From: Algoriphagus boritolerans DSM 17298 = JCM 18970
GTDB lineage: Bacteria > Bacteroidota > Bacteroidia > Cytophagales > Cyclobacteriaceae
DNA length: 64,000 nt
Assembly (NCBI RefSeq): GCF_900108085.1
Contig: NZ_FNVR01000005.1
Span: 124,001-188,000 of the forward strand
Direction of reading: 5' to 3'
Position 1 is the stretch's first letter. Each line of letters begins with the position of its first letter. Positions 53,328 through 62,501 of the stretch are shown one piece after another. Below the pieces are notes generated by a model. It was not told the DNA's origin, made no database searches, and saw nothing but the letters and a program-made list of their open reading frames with translations. The translations under genes and the position numbers were made by a program.

Positions 53328-53356
53328 CCCTCCAAGGGATTTTAAACCCTTGGAGG
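53328..53356. repeat. Right REP-like palindrome of the RAYT locus
   Basis: CCCTCCAAGGG and CCCTTGGAGG with loop ATTTTAAA match the arms and loop length at 52650-52679. It may double as a bidirectional terminator for RAYT and the mutarotase gene. Confidence 0.85.
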
Positions 53357-53368
53357 CTTGTTTCTTTA

Positions 53369-54505
53369 TTACTTCTCCACCGAAAAGCGATACTCAATGT
53401 TATGCTCGTACTTTTCGCCAGGTTTCAGGATAGGACTGGGGAAGTTTTCGTGATTGATGGCGTCTGGCCAGTTTTGGGATTCCAGGCAGAAGCCCCAATG
53501 TTTGTCGTAGGTTTTGCCATCGGCTCCCGCAAAGTTGGAAATGAAGTTACCGGTGTAAAACTGCACGCCCATGTTGTCCGAGTACATATCCATCACACGC
53601 CCGCTTTCGGCATGGCGTACACGAACGAAGTGCTTCATATCGGCTGATTTTTCACGCTTCATCACGAAGTTGTGATCAAATCCACCTGCATTGGCAGCAA
53701 TTTGATCGCCGAGAATTTTTGGAGTACGAAAATCGAAAGGAGTTCCCTCCACGTCTTTGACCTCACCGGTAGGAATCAGTTCATCATCCACCGGGGTGTA
53801 GGCATCTGCCCAAAACTGAAACTCGTGGTCTTGCACATCCCGCTTTGCTCCTCCCAAATTGAAATAGGTATGGTTGGTCAGGTTTAAAATAGTTGTTTTG
53901 TCGGTGGTCGCCTCAAACCGGATTCGGAGAGCATTACCTGTCGTCAATTCCATCCAAACGGTAGATTCCAGATTTCCCGGGTAGCCTTCTTCTCCATCGA
54001 CACTAAGGTAGGTCATTTTTACGCCGACGACTGAATCATTGGAGTAAGATTCGGGGGTCCAAACTTTCTTATCGAAACCTTCATTTCCACCATGCAGGTG
54101 GTTATTTCCATTATTAGTGGCAAGTTGGTAGGATGTCCCCTCCAATTCAAATTGACCTTTTGCAATTCGGTTGGCCACACGGCCTGCAGTAGCACCAAAG
54201 AATGGGTTAGGCTTGGTAATAAACTCTGGCACACTATCCAGCGTCAGGGTAATGTTTTCCAGGTTTCCGTTTTTGTCCGGTGCATTGATTTTAAAAACAA
54301 GCCCTCCGAAATTCGAGAGTTCCACTTGCATGGTTCCGTTGTCAAGGACGTAATGGAACACCGCTTGGCCGTTGTGCTCGGCCACTTGTTCTGCTTTGAT
54401 CATAAGGTTTGTTTCTTCTTTAATAGGTTCTTGTTTTGGTTTTTGTTCACAGGCGATTACTATGGATAGTAGCACTGCGGCTGTTAGGATTTTTTGGTGT
54501 TTCAT
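53369..54505 (-). CDS. galM: Aldose 1-epimerase (galactose mutarotase) lipoprotein
   Basis: 378 residues with a lipobox (SIVIAC). Mutarotase landmarks are GATAGRVANRIAKGQF, NNHLHGGNEGFDKKVW (first catalytic His), LNLTNHTYFNLGG (second His) and the C-terminal Glu segment CLESQNWPDAINHENFPSP. It interconverts alpha and beta anomers of aldoses, here in the periplasm because of the lipid anchor. The gene stands alone, with a REP palindrome at its 3' end. Confidence 0.93.
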   Translation of the reverse strand: MKHQKILTAAVLLSIVIACEQKPKQEPIKEETNLMIKAEQVAEHNGQAVFHYVLDNGTMQVELSNFGGLVFKINAPDKNGNLENITLTLDSVPEFITKPNPFFGATAGRVANRIAKGQFELEGTSYQLATNNGNNHLHGGNEGFDKKVWTPESYSNDSVVGVKMTYLSVDGEEGYPGNLESTVWMELTTGNALRIRFEATTDKTTILNLTNHTYFNLGGAKRDVQDHEFQFWADAYTPVDDELIPTGEVKDVEGTPFDFRTPKILGDQIAANAGGFDHNFVMKREKSADMKHFVRVRHAESGRVMDMYSDNMGVQFYTGNFISNFAGADGKTYDKHWGFCLESQNWPDAINHENFPSPILKPGEKYEHNIEYRFSVEK

Positions 54506-54639
54506 GGGTTATAAAATTGCAAAATTTGAAGATTGAAAGATTGGAAAATTAAAGTTGGAAAGTGGCAAGGTTCGAAAGTTGTAAATAGACCTTAACTCTA
54601 CTCAAAATCTCGTATTTCTAATTTCGTACTTCGTACTTT

Positions 54640-56010
54640 CTATTGTCTAATATACTTCTGCCTAATCAAATTAAGCTCAAGCATAAACTCATCCCGTTGC
54701 ATAAATTTACCTCCGATCATGATGGCCTGAGGCCTTTTTAGTGTTTCAAGATTTTCCAGGGGATTTTTCTGAACCATCACAAACTCTGCCGCAGCACCGG
54801 GCTTTAAAACTCCCCACTCCCCACCTTGCTCGAAATATTCGGCGCAATTTACCGATCCGGTTTTTAATATTTCATAATTGGACATCCCTGCCTGCGACAT
54901 GGATTCGATCTCTCGGTGGATCGAAAAACCGGGAACATTGAAAACCTGAGGAGAATCCGAACTCATAATCATGGGCACTCCGGACTTATGAAGTTCCAAA
55001 AAAAGCTTTTGACGAAACTCCAGATAGGGTTTCACCTTCTCTTCAGCCAAAACGCCGCTGCCTTCCAACTGAGATTTGGTAGTAAACCATTGCGTCACGA
55101 GCTGACCTGGCAGATAAAACATTTCGGGCTGCTGGCGTAACTCATAGGCAGGCTGAAAGCCAAAGTATCGCTCAAAAAGGGTCATTGTAGGTGCGATATA
55201 GGCTTTATTTTCCAAGGTCATTTCAATCAAACCCGGCAGCAAACTCATAGCTACCTCTCCGACAGCCAACATATTGAAAGGTCCGGATTTGGTTGGATCC
55301 AATTTGGATTTATCAGTTACCATGGCTTCCAAATAGCCATCGATATGCTCCACTGAGCGGTAGCCATTGGTCAAAGAAGTCACCAAACCAACATCTTGAG
55401 ATACGTGACCACCATAATAAATTCCAACTTTCTTTGCTTCATCGGCTATTGCCAAAAACTTCGGAGTATCCAGCCACGGGTGAAGTTTGAGGTGATCATA
55501 GCCGGCGTTCTTTTGATCTCTGACCATTTGTCGTCCGGCATCAGGACTTGTTACAGAATTACCATTAAGCGATGGCCCTGAGATAAACATTCTCGGACCG
55601 GGAATTTCACCCTTTTCCACTCGTTCCTTTAGTGTCAAATGCGATTCATGCCCAAGCATGCTACGAATTCTCAAAACTCCATTTGCCAAATACATCCAAA
55701 GCACTTCCTCCTGAAACTCCGGTCCAAATTGCTCCGGATTAGGCAGATGGGCATGAAATTCTGCCAAACCCGGGAAAATATACATTCCTCTTCCATCCAA
55801 AGTCCGAATTCCTGCCACACTTATCGCTTCCTCCGGCACAATCTCCATGATGATCCCGTCTTTTACATAGATAGAATGATCTTCAAGCACTTTGTCATCC
55901 TGCATGGTAATGACATTTACATGATTGATTAGCAGTTCCTGAGAAAAAAGTGTTGAGGACGTAAAAAAGCTCAGAAAAAAGAGCCAAAACAGAATTTCAG
56001 CGGGCTTCAT
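54640..56010 (-). CDS. Exported amidohydrolase-superfamily metal hydrolase
   Basis: 456 residues with a signal peptide (FWLFFLSFFTSSTLFS). The amidohydrolase barrel shows FPGLAEFHAHLPN (first metal-binding HxH), YGGHVSQDVGL, RSVEHIDGYLEA and MIMSSDSPQVF with the metal-binding Asp, then LKPGAAAEFVMVQKNPLEN, the family's small beta-domain. Related to imidazolonepropionase-like hydrolases and dipeptidases. Substrate not assigned. Confidence 0.88.
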   Translation of the reverse strand: MKPAEILFWLFFLSFFTSSTLFSQELLINHVNVITMQDDKVLEDHSIYVKDGIIMEIVPEEAISVAGIRTLDGRGMYIFPGLAEFHAHLPNPEQFGPEFQEEVLWMYLANGVLRIRSMLGHESHLTLKERVEKGEIPGPRMFISGPSLNGNSVTSPDAGRQMVRDQKNAGYDHLKLHPWLDTPKFLAIADEAKKVGIYYGGHVSQDVGLVTSLTNGYRSVEHIDGYLEAMVTDKSKLDPTKSGPFNMLAVGEVAMSLLPGLIEMTLENKAYIAPTMTLFERYFGFQPAYELRQQPEMFYLPGQLVTQWFTTKSQLEGSGVLAEEKVKPYLEFRQKLFLELHKSGVPMIMSSDSPQVFNVPGFSIHREIESMSQAGMSNYEILKTGSVNCAEYFEQGGEWGVLKPGAAAEFVMVQKNPLENLETLKRPQAIMIGGKFMQRDEFMLELNLIRQKYIRQ

Positions 56011-56204
56011 ATCGGTAAGGTTAGGGTTGAGAACATAATTTCGCCCTTTCCCTTTTGCAAACCTATCCGATGGTGGAAAATTTTAATTTCACCGCAGAGT
56101 CTGGGAGTTATTGGTGGAGTCTGGTAAGCAGTAATTGGTAAAAAGTAAGGAGAAAATCTGTGTTGATCTGTGACCTTTTCTGTGGTAATCTGTGGGAAAT
56201 CTTG
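56011..56204. repeat. Intergenic region with ATCTGTG-type repeat
   Basis: No gene. Repeats such as GTGTTGATCTGTGACC and GTGGTAATCTGTGGGAAA occur at about 56160-56200 and again near 60560-60600. Confidence 0.5.
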
Positions 56205-56207
56205 TAC

Positions 56208-56238
56208 GAAAAAAAGGCTGAATCAATCCAGCCTTTTC
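56208..56238 (-). terminator. Terminator of the GntK-Gnd gene
   Basis: AAAAGGCTG and CAGCCTTTT pair around an 8-nt loop with an A run upstream, which is a T run on the minus strand. Confidence 0.75.
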
Positions 56239-56251
56239 TTTTATCTAATCC

Positions 56252-58147
56252 TTACAACTGAATCCAGTCCGTATGGTAAAACTTCCCACTGGGATCGTCT
56301 TTGAGCTGATAAGTATGCGCTCCGAAATAATCTCGCTGGGCCTGAATGAGCGAGGCACTTGACTCGGCTGTGATTCTACCCAATAAATAATTGATCCCCG
56401 CACTCATCACCGGAAGTGCAAATCCATGGCTCAATCCAAGTCCAACCAACTCAGCAAGATCCCTTCTTACAGAAATGACCTGCTGTTTGATCGATGGAAT
56501 TTCAAATAACGAAGTCTCATACCTGGAAGCAATCGTTTCCATTAGACCGGAACGAATGATACATCCATTGGTCCAGATTCTGGCAATTTCCTTGAAATTA
56601 AGATTCCAATTTTTGGTATCAGAGACAGTTTTCATCAAACGGAAACCCACTTCATGATTGATGATCCTTGCGAGCGAATAGGCCGATTTGATCCTAGGAA
56701 GCCATTCATCGAGTGAATCATTTATTTTCACAAACTCATGCTGGAACGTCTTGGAAAACTCCACCCGCAAAGCTTTTTCGCCCGAAACAGCGCGGGCATT
56801 TACCGCTTCGGATAGCGGACTGTAGGGTACACCGTATTCCAAAGCCGTAGTCAATGACCAAGCACCGGTACCTTTCTGCCCAGCCTGATCCATGATTTTG
56901 TCTACAAGCAATTCCCCATTTTCTTTGAAAAGAAGCAAATTTGCCGTGATTTCACCTAGGTAGGACTTCAGTTCCCCTTGGCCCCATTCAGAAAAAATCG
57001 CTGAGACCTGCTCAGGCGTACAGCCAAATCCAAATCGTAGCAAGTGAACCAGCTCGGCGAGCACTTGCATTTCACCGTACTCTATGGAGTTGTGGACCAT
57101 TTTGATGAAGTGACCTGAGCCTCCCGGTCCAACATAGGTCACGCAGGGTTTGCCATCCTTGTCCTTAGCCGATATTCTTCCCAAAAAATCCTCCACCATC
57201 GCATACCCTTTTGCATTTCCTCCTGGCATGATAGATGGGCCTTTTCTTGCGCCTTCTTCCCCTCCGGAAACGCCCATTGGTAAGAAGTGCATTCCAACTT
57301 CCTTCAATCGGTTGACGCGTCGATCCGAGTCGAGGTAAAAGGAGTTACCTCCATCAATGACCAAATCGTCTTTTTCAAGCATTGGAATCAACGTATCCAA
57401 CTGCGCGTCAATTGCCGCGCCTGCGGGTATCATCATCAAAATCCGACGTGGCTTTTCGAGGGAATCGACAAACTTTTGTAAATCCTCGAATGGCAGCATA
57501 TTGGAAAATTCAGGATTTTCATCGACTACCTTTTGTGCTATTCCTTCCTCTTTTCCGGCCACAAATCGATTATAAAGTGATACCGGAACGCCCTTTTCAG
57601 CAAGGTTCAGCGCGAGGCTTTTGCCCATCACGCCCATTCCGATCAGGCCCATTTTCATTTTCATAGGTTGAGATTTTAAGTAATTGAGAGACTCCGCGAG
57701 CAATTCTTCAGGAGTCCCGGAGATATCAAGTTCAAAACCGGAAAGTGGTTTTTCCCAGGTTGCAAACTGAGAATCCAGCATTCCAGCCTTCATGTAGTGG
57801 TTTTTACGGGCCAGCATCCGCTCCCAAATCAAATCCCGCTCTCCGAGCAAATGGATCCAACGCAGATTTTCGGATACACTGAGTTTTTCCCGATAGGAAT
57901 TTTTCAAAGCAGAGCAAGCCAAGACAGCACCACCCTCTGACTCCGAGTGGATTAATTGATCTGACAAAGCTTGAAGCCAAGGAACCCGATCTTCATCATT
58001 CAATGGATGACCGGTACTCATTTTGGCGATATTTTCAGCCGGGTGAAAATGGTCCGCATCGAAAAAAGGAAGTCGAAGCCTTTCGGCCAAGAGAGAACCG
58101 AGTGTGGTTTTACCCGTACCCGATACACCGGTGACAATTACAATCAT
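56252..58147 (-). CDS. Fused gluconokinase and 6-phosphogluconate dehydrogenase
   Basis: 631 residues from two enzymes. Residues 1-161 are a GntK-type gluconokinase with P-loop GVSGTGKTT, FFDADHFHP and CSALKNSYRE. Residues ~162-631 are a full-length decarboxylating 6-phosphogluconate dehydrogenase: GLIGMGVMGKSLALNLAEKG, GGNSFYLDSDRR, VSGGEEGARKGPSIMPGG, GHFIKMVHNSIEYGEMQ and RDYFGAHTYQ. Together they convert gluconate to 6-phosphogluconate and then ribulose 5-phosphate. No frame change or stop separates the parts. A TRAP transporter lies 2.5 kb away. Confidence 0.93.
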   Translation of the reverse strand: MIVIVTGVSGTGKTTLGSLLAERLRLPFFDADHFHPAENIAKMSTGHPLNDEDRVPWLQALSDQLIHSESEGGAVLACSALKNSYREKLSVSENLRWIHLLGERDLIWERMLARKNHYMKAGMLDSQFATWEKPLSGFELDISGTPEELLAESLNYLKSQPMKMKMGLIGMGVMGKSLALNLAEKGVPVSLYNRFVAGKEEGIAQKVVDENPEFSNMLPFEDLQKFVDSLEKPRRILMMIPAGAAIDAQLDTLIPMLEKDDLVIDGGNSFYLDSDRRVNRLKEVGMHFLPMGVSGGEEGARKGPSIMPGGNAKGYAMVEDFLGRISAKDKDGKPCVTYVGPGGSGHFIKMVHNSIEYGEMQVLAELVHLLRFGFGCTPEQVSAIFSEWGQGELKSYLGEITANLLLFKENGELLVDKIMDQAGQKGTGAWSLTTALEYGVPYSPLSEAVNARAVSGEKALRVEFSKTFQHEFVKINDSLDEWLPRIKSAYSLARIINHEVGFRLMKTVSDTKNWNLNFKEIARIWTNGCIIRSGLMETIASRYETSLFEIPSIKQQVISVRRDLAELVGLGLSHGFALPVMSAGINYLLGRITAESSASLIQAQRDYFGAHTYQLKDDPSGKFYHTDWIQL

Positions 58148-58167
58148 GGGGCTAAGGTAGCTTTTTT

Positions 58168-58236
58168 GCAGTCAACAGTCAACGGTCAACAGTCAACCGA
58201 ATTTCGGAAATTGCATCGAACAGTCGACTGTCGACC
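58168..58236. repeat. GTCAACAGTCAAC short-repeat cluster
   Basis: Units of GTCAAC/GTCGAC (CAGTCAACAGTCAACGG, CAGTCGACTGTCGACC) fill the start of the gap between the divergent GntK-Gnd and ABC-F genes. Confidence 0.5.
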
Positions 58237-58256
58237 ACTTTTCAACTTTCAAAACC

Positions 58257-58289
58257 TTGCAACCTTACAACTTCTAATCCTTACCTTCG
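58257..58289 (+). promoter_or_regulatory. Probable promoter of the ABC-F gene
   Basis: TTG at 58257 and TACCTTCG at 58282 match the Bacteroidota -33 and -7 elements with one mismatch in the latter; spacing is 22 nt. Confidence 0.4.
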
Positions 58290-58309
58290 CGACTTCAATT
58301 TCCAGATTC

Positions 58310-59944
58310 ATGATTTCAGTTGACAATGTGACCGTCATGCACGGCGGCACACCGCTTTTTAGCAATATCTCCTTCGCCATCAATGATACTGACAAAATCG
58401 CCTTGATGGGCAAAAACGGGGCAGGAAAATCCACCCTTCTCAAGATCATCGCAGGTCAAAGCAAACCTACTTCCGGGGCTGTTTCAGCCCCAAAAGGTTA
58501 TGTAGTGGCCTACCTTCCCCAGCATCTCCTGACAGCAGATGATTGCAGCGTGATGGAGGAGACAGCCAAGGCTTTTGCAAGCTATCTGGACATGAAGGCC
58601 GAAATCGAAAAAATCAACGAAGAACTCACCGTCAGAACGGATTACGAGTCGGACAATTACTACAAACTGATCGAGCGTGTATCCGAGCTCAGCGAGAAGT
58701 TTTATGCGATCGAAGAAGTGAACTATGAGGCTGAAGTAGAAAAAGTGCTACTCGGATTAGGTTTCGAACGAGGGGATTTTACCCGATCCACTTCGGAGTT
58801 TTCCGGAGGCTGGAGAATGCGGATTGAGTTGGCTAAGATCCTTTTGCAGAAGCCTGACTTAATTCTATTGGATGAACCTACCAACCATTTGGATATTGAG
58901 TCGATTCAGTGGCTGGAAGAATTCCTGATGACCAAAGCAAAAGCTGTGGTCGTCATCTCTCACGACCGGGCCTTTGTCGACAATATTACTACCCGCACCA
59001 TCGAGGTGACCATGGGTCGGATCTACGATTACAAAGCAAAATACAGCCATTACTTGGAGCTGCGCAAAGAGCGCCGCGAGCAGCAGCAGAAGCATTACGA
59101 GGAACAGCAGCGGACGATTGCGGACATTCAGGAATTTATCGACCGATTCAAAGGTACTTATTCCAAAACCCTTCAGGTACAGTCCCGTGTGAAAATGCTG
59201 GAGAAAATGGAACTCATCGAAGTGGACGAAGTAGATGGCTCAGCTTTGAAACTCCGCTTCCCCCCTTCTCCAAGATCGGGAAATTATCCGGTCATCGTGG
59301 ATGACATGAGCAAAAGCTATGGCGATCATGTCGTTTTCAAAAACGCATCCATGACCATCGAGCGAAGCCAGAAAGTGGCTTTCGTGGGAAAAAACGGAGA
59401 AGGAAAGTCCACCATGATGAAAGCGATTATGGGTGAAATTGAGTTTCAGGGAAAATGTGAACTTGGGCACAATGCCATGATCGGCTATTTCGCACAGAAT
59501 CAAGCTTCCCTTTTGGATGAAAGTTTGACCATTTTTGAAACCATCGATCAGATTGCTGTCGGGGAAATCCGAACTAAAGTCAAGGACCTCTTGGGTGCCT
59601 TCATGTTTAAAGGAGACGAAATCAACAAGAAAGTAAAAGTCCTATCCGGTGGGGAAAAAACCCGCCTGGCGATGATCAAGTTATTGCTTGAACCGGTCAA
59701 CTTGCTGATTCTCGATGAACCGACCAACCACTTGGACATGAAAACCAAAGACATCATCAAAGACGCCTTGAAGGCATTTGATGGGACCTTGATAATTGTC
59801 TCTCACGACCGGGACTTCTTGGATGGCTTGGTGACCAAAGTATTTGAATTCGGCAATAAGCGGGTAAAAGAACACTTCGAAGACATCAACGGATTCCTGA
59901 GGAATAAAAAACTGGAGAATCTGAGGGAAGTGGAACGAAAGTGA
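58310..59944 (+). CDS. ABC-F family ATPase (ribosome-associated, Uup/YbiT-like)
   Basis: 544 residues, no membrane segment. The ATG giving MISVDNVTVMHGG is used; upstream codons lie in repeat DNA. Two ABC domains are present, with Walker A motifs GKNGAGKSTLL and GKNGEGKSTMM, signatures SEFSGGWRMRIELAK and VLSGGEKTRLAM, and Walker B motifs LILLDEPTNHLD and LLILDEPTNHLD, joined by a charged coiled linker (ELRKERREQQQKH). ABC-F proteins act on the ribosome to relieve stalling or resist antibiotics. No strong sign of an antibiotic-resistance subtype. Confidence 0.93.
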   Translation: MISVDNVTVMHGGTPLFSNISFAINDTDKIALMGKNGAGKSTLLKIIAGQSKPTSGAVSAPKGYVVAYLPQHLLTADDCSVMEETAKAFASYLDMKAEIEKINEELTVRTDYESDNYYKLIERVSELSEKFYAIEEVNYEAEVEKVLLGLGFERGDFTRSTSEFSGGWRMRIELAKILLQKPDLILLDEPTNHLDIESIQWLEEFLMTKAKAVVVISHDRAFVDNITTRTIEVTMGRIYDYKAKYSHYLELRKERREQQQKHYEEQQRTIADIQEFIDRFKGTYSKTLQVQSRVKMLEKMELIEVDEVDGSALKLRFPPSPRSGNYPVIVDDMSKSYGDHVVFKNASMTIERSQKVAFVGKNGEGKSTMMKAIMGEIEFQGKCELGHNAMIGYFAQNQASLLDESLTIFETIDQIAVGEIRTKVKDLLGAFMFKGDEINKKVKVLSGGEKTRLAMIKLLLEPVNLLILDEPTNHLDMKTKDIIKDALKAFDGTLIIVSHDRDFLDGLVTKVFEFGNKRVKEHFEDINGFLRNKKLENLREVERK

Positions 59945-60204
59945 TCAGTATTCAGTCGCAGTAGGCAGATCCGGAATTCAGTTGTAAAATTCAGTGGTCA
60001 GCTCCTTTTCAGGCTGAGCGGAGTCAAAGCCTTGCATAGTTTGCAGTCTCAGTTGGCAGATGCAGTTTTCAGTTTTCAGTCGTAGTAGGCAGAACTCAAT
60101 TTGTCAGACTGAGCGGAGTCGAAGTCTTGGATGATATCCAGTTTGTAGTCACGTTAGGTAAAAAAATCCCAAATTTTCAAATTAGAAGTAAATTAGACTT
60201 ACAA
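59945..60204. repeat. Repeat-rich intergenic region
   Basis: No gene. Loose CAGTCGCAGTAGGCAGA units and two copies of GGCTGAGCGGAGTC / GACTGAGCGGAGTCGAAG (about 60010 and 60105) occur. The latter is the reverse complement of the CTTCGACTCCGCTCAG repeat found near 17290 and 21991. Confidence 0.6.
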
Positions 60205-60498
60205 ATGGAATATGGAATCCTATTGAATAATGAAGAAAACATCCTTGTTGGTCAGTGAAAAAAAATTGATGACAAAATCGAAAGAGACGAAATTTGTAAA
60301 AGAATTGAGAAGTTGAAATCAGACTATCTTATAAAAGTGGCAGTAGATGAAACTGGTTGGGAGACACTTTATCAAGATCCAAATGATAATCGTTATTGGC
60401 TATTAACTTATCCTAATTCAGAATACCACGGCGGAGGTCCACCAACTTTGAAAGTGATAACGTCAATAGAAGCTTTTGAAATTTTTGGAATTGATTAA
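60205..60498 (+). pseudogene. Imm27-like immunity protein gene with internal TGA
   Basis: A 97-codon frame starting at ATG reads ILLNNEENILVGQ, then TGA at codon 18, then KKIDDKIERDEICKR, YLIKVAVDETGWETLYQDP and the conserved TYPNSEYHGGGPP. This matches Imm27 immunity proteins, which neutralise polymorphic toxins; a Trp codon (TGG) is expected at the TGA. No toxin gene is adjacent. A TTG inside the frame (60313) could only give a truncated product. Confidence 0.75.
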
Positions 60499-60693
60499 GA
60501 ATAGTTGAGTATCGAACAGTATGGTTTCTAAGATTGTTTTAAATACGGATTATTAAACATCTGTGAAAATCTGTGCCCTTTTCTGCGAGAATCTGCGGGA
60601 AAATAATCGATTGCCTAGCAAAGCCCCTCAAGGAACTTGAAAGTCCTGAACGGGGAAAATCATGAATCTTGCTTCTTGTGTCTAACGTCTTTT

Positions 60694-61992
60694 TTACAAT
60701 CCAAATTTCCTGGGCAACCAAAGCGTAATCTCAGGAAACAGCATAATCAGGATCAAAGCAATGATCATCGCCAAGAAAAACGGGAGCAGGGGTTTGATCA
60801 CTTTTTGAATCGTCGTCTGAGCAATTCCCACTCCGATAAACAGGATCGACCCAACCGGCGGAGTACACAAACCGATACACAGATTGAGCACCATCATAAT
60901 TCCAAAATGAACCGGATCCACACCGAGGTTAGTAACTACGGGTAAAAATATCGGCGTAAAAATCAACACCGCAGGAGTCATATCCATGAATACGCCGACA
61001 AAGAGTAGTAAAATATTGATCAGGATCAGGATCACGATGATATTATCACTCAGTGAGAGCATGGCATTACTGATCCGCTGTGGGATTTCCTCGCTTGACA
61101 TCACCCAGGACATGGCCATGGACGTGGCAATCAAAAGCATTACTACCGCAGTGGTTTCGGCAGATTTTAATAAGACAGAGGGAAGATCCTTAAAGCCGAT
61201 TTCTCGATAAATCAAGGTAAGAACCAAGCTGTATACCACTGCAATAGCGGATGCTTCCGTCGCGGTAAACACACCCCCAATGATCCCGCCGATCACCACG
61301 ATCAGGAGAAATAGACTGGGAACGGCTCTCCAAAACGTCGTCAAAACCAATTTTATTGATGAAGCCTCGCCTGATGGAAGCTTTTTAATTTTAACCATAA
61401 TCGCAGCTGTGATCATCAACAGCAATCCCACCAAAAATCCCGGTAAATAACCCGCAACAAACAAGGCTGCCACTGAAACTCCGCCTGAAGCTAAAGAATA
61501 AACGATCAGTACATTGGAAGGAGGAATGATCAATCCCGTCGTGGAAGAGGTGATATTTACGGCTGCTCCCAGTTCTTTGGGATAGCCTTCTTTTTCCATT
61601 CTTTTGCCCAAAATTCCACCCATCGAAGAAGCCGCCGCTACAGCTGAGCCCGCAATGGCTCCCATCAGCATCGCTGCCACAATATTCACATGAAGCAATC
61701 CACCCGGAAGTCTGCCCGTAAGTGCTTTTGCAAATTCAATCAAACGATTGGCGATCCCACCACGGTTCATCAGCTCCCCTGCAAGGATGAAAAAAGGAAT
61801 TGCAAGCAAAGAAAAACTATCCAACCCCGTCCCCATTCGCTGAGCGACAGTGGTAATCGCAGGCATGGTAGCTACAGTCACCATCAAAGTCAACATACTG
61901 GAAAGCCCCAGACTCCAAGCCACCGGCACACCGATTCCCAGAAAGAAAATAAAAGATAATACGAGTATTAGAATGCTAATTACTTCCATCAT
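60694..61992 (-). CDS. dctM: TRAP transporter large permease (DctM-like)
   Basis: 432 residues with about 12 membrane helices. The DctM family pattern is clear: FLGIGVPVAWSLGLSS near the N-terminus, FILAGELMNRGGIANRLI, the ion-site region AAASSMGGILGKRM, TSSTTGLIIPPSNVLIVYS, and GLCTPPVGSILFIGVG near the C-terminus. It moves a carboxylate or related solute with sodium. Its start overlaps the small permease by 4 nt, as part of a dctPQM operon. Confidence 0.93.
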   Translation of the reverse strand: MMEVISILILVLSFIFFLGIGVPVAWSLGLSSMLTLMVTVATMPAITTVAQRMGTGLDSFSLLAIPFFILAGELMNRGGIANRLIEFAKALTGRLPGGLLHVNIVAAMLMGAIAGSAVAAASSMGGILGKRMEKEGYPKELGAAVNITSSTTGLIIPPSNVLIVYSLASGGVSVAALFVAGYLPGFLVGLLLMITAAIMVKIKKLPSGEASSIKLVLTTFWRAVPSLFLLIVVIGGIIGGVFTATEASAIAVVYSLVLTLIYREIGFKDLPSVLLKSAETTAVVMLLIATSMAMSWVMSSEEIPQRISNAMLSLSDNIIVILILINILLLFVGVFMDMTPAVLIFTPIFLPVVTNLGVDPVHFGIMMVLNLCIGLCTPPVGSILFIGVGIAQTTIQKVIKPLLPFFLAMIIALILIMLFPEITLWLPRKFGL

Positions 61993-62480
61993 TCAGCTGA
62001 TTTTAAAGATTGATTCAAATGAAAAATGGTGAAAACCTGATAGTAGCATACCAAAATTCCGCTGAAAGGAATAATGCCGTAAACGTAGGCCAATGGAATC
62101 TGAAGTGCGGCAGATTTCTGATCCAAAATAAAGGTGATGTAAACCAAATTGGAGCCTCCAAGGACCATTACCGTCAGTGCAAATGCCATAACTAAAACGC
62201 TGACTAGAATCAGAACTTTCTTTTGGAGCTTTTCCCGGAGACTCATCAGGATGATATCTATCGCTAAGTGTTCATTTTTCCCGGCGACAAAGGCAGCGCC
62301 GAGCATTCCCACCCAAATCAACATGTATCGGGAAAGCTCATCCGTGAACGAACTCGGATCCTTAAAAATGTACCGCGAAGTGACTTGCCAAGTCACATTC
62401 AGCACCATCAGTGCCATTAATACAATCAGGAAGGTAGCGATTACCTTGTCCAGCTTTGATTTAGCAACGTATGAAAACAT
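61989..62480 (-). CDS. dctQ: TRAP transporter small permease (DctQ-like)
   Basis: 163 residues with four predicted membrane helices. Segments LMVLNVTWQVTSRYIFKDPSSFTDELSRYMLIWVGMLGAAFV and KNEHLAIDIIL are typical of DctQ. It forms the membrane complex with the large permease encoded directly downstream. The order P-Q-M is conserved here. Confidence 0.92.
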   Translation of the reverse strand: MFSYVAKSKLDKVIATFLIVLMALMVLNVTWQVTSRYIFKDPSSFTDELSRYMLIWVGMLGAAFVAGKNEHLAIDIILMSLREKLQKKVLILVSVLVMAFALTVMVLGGSNLVYITFILDQKSAALQIPLAYVYGIIPFSGILVCYYQVFTIFHLNQSLKSAE

Positions 62481-62501
62481 GTTTTTCGGTCGGTTTTGGG
62501 G

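Noticed and set aside
60256-60258. Selenocysteine at the TGA in the Imm27-like frame
   Set aside because: Imm27 proteins have Trp at this site, no SECIS-like hairpin is evident directly after the codon, and no selenoprotein machinery is in view.
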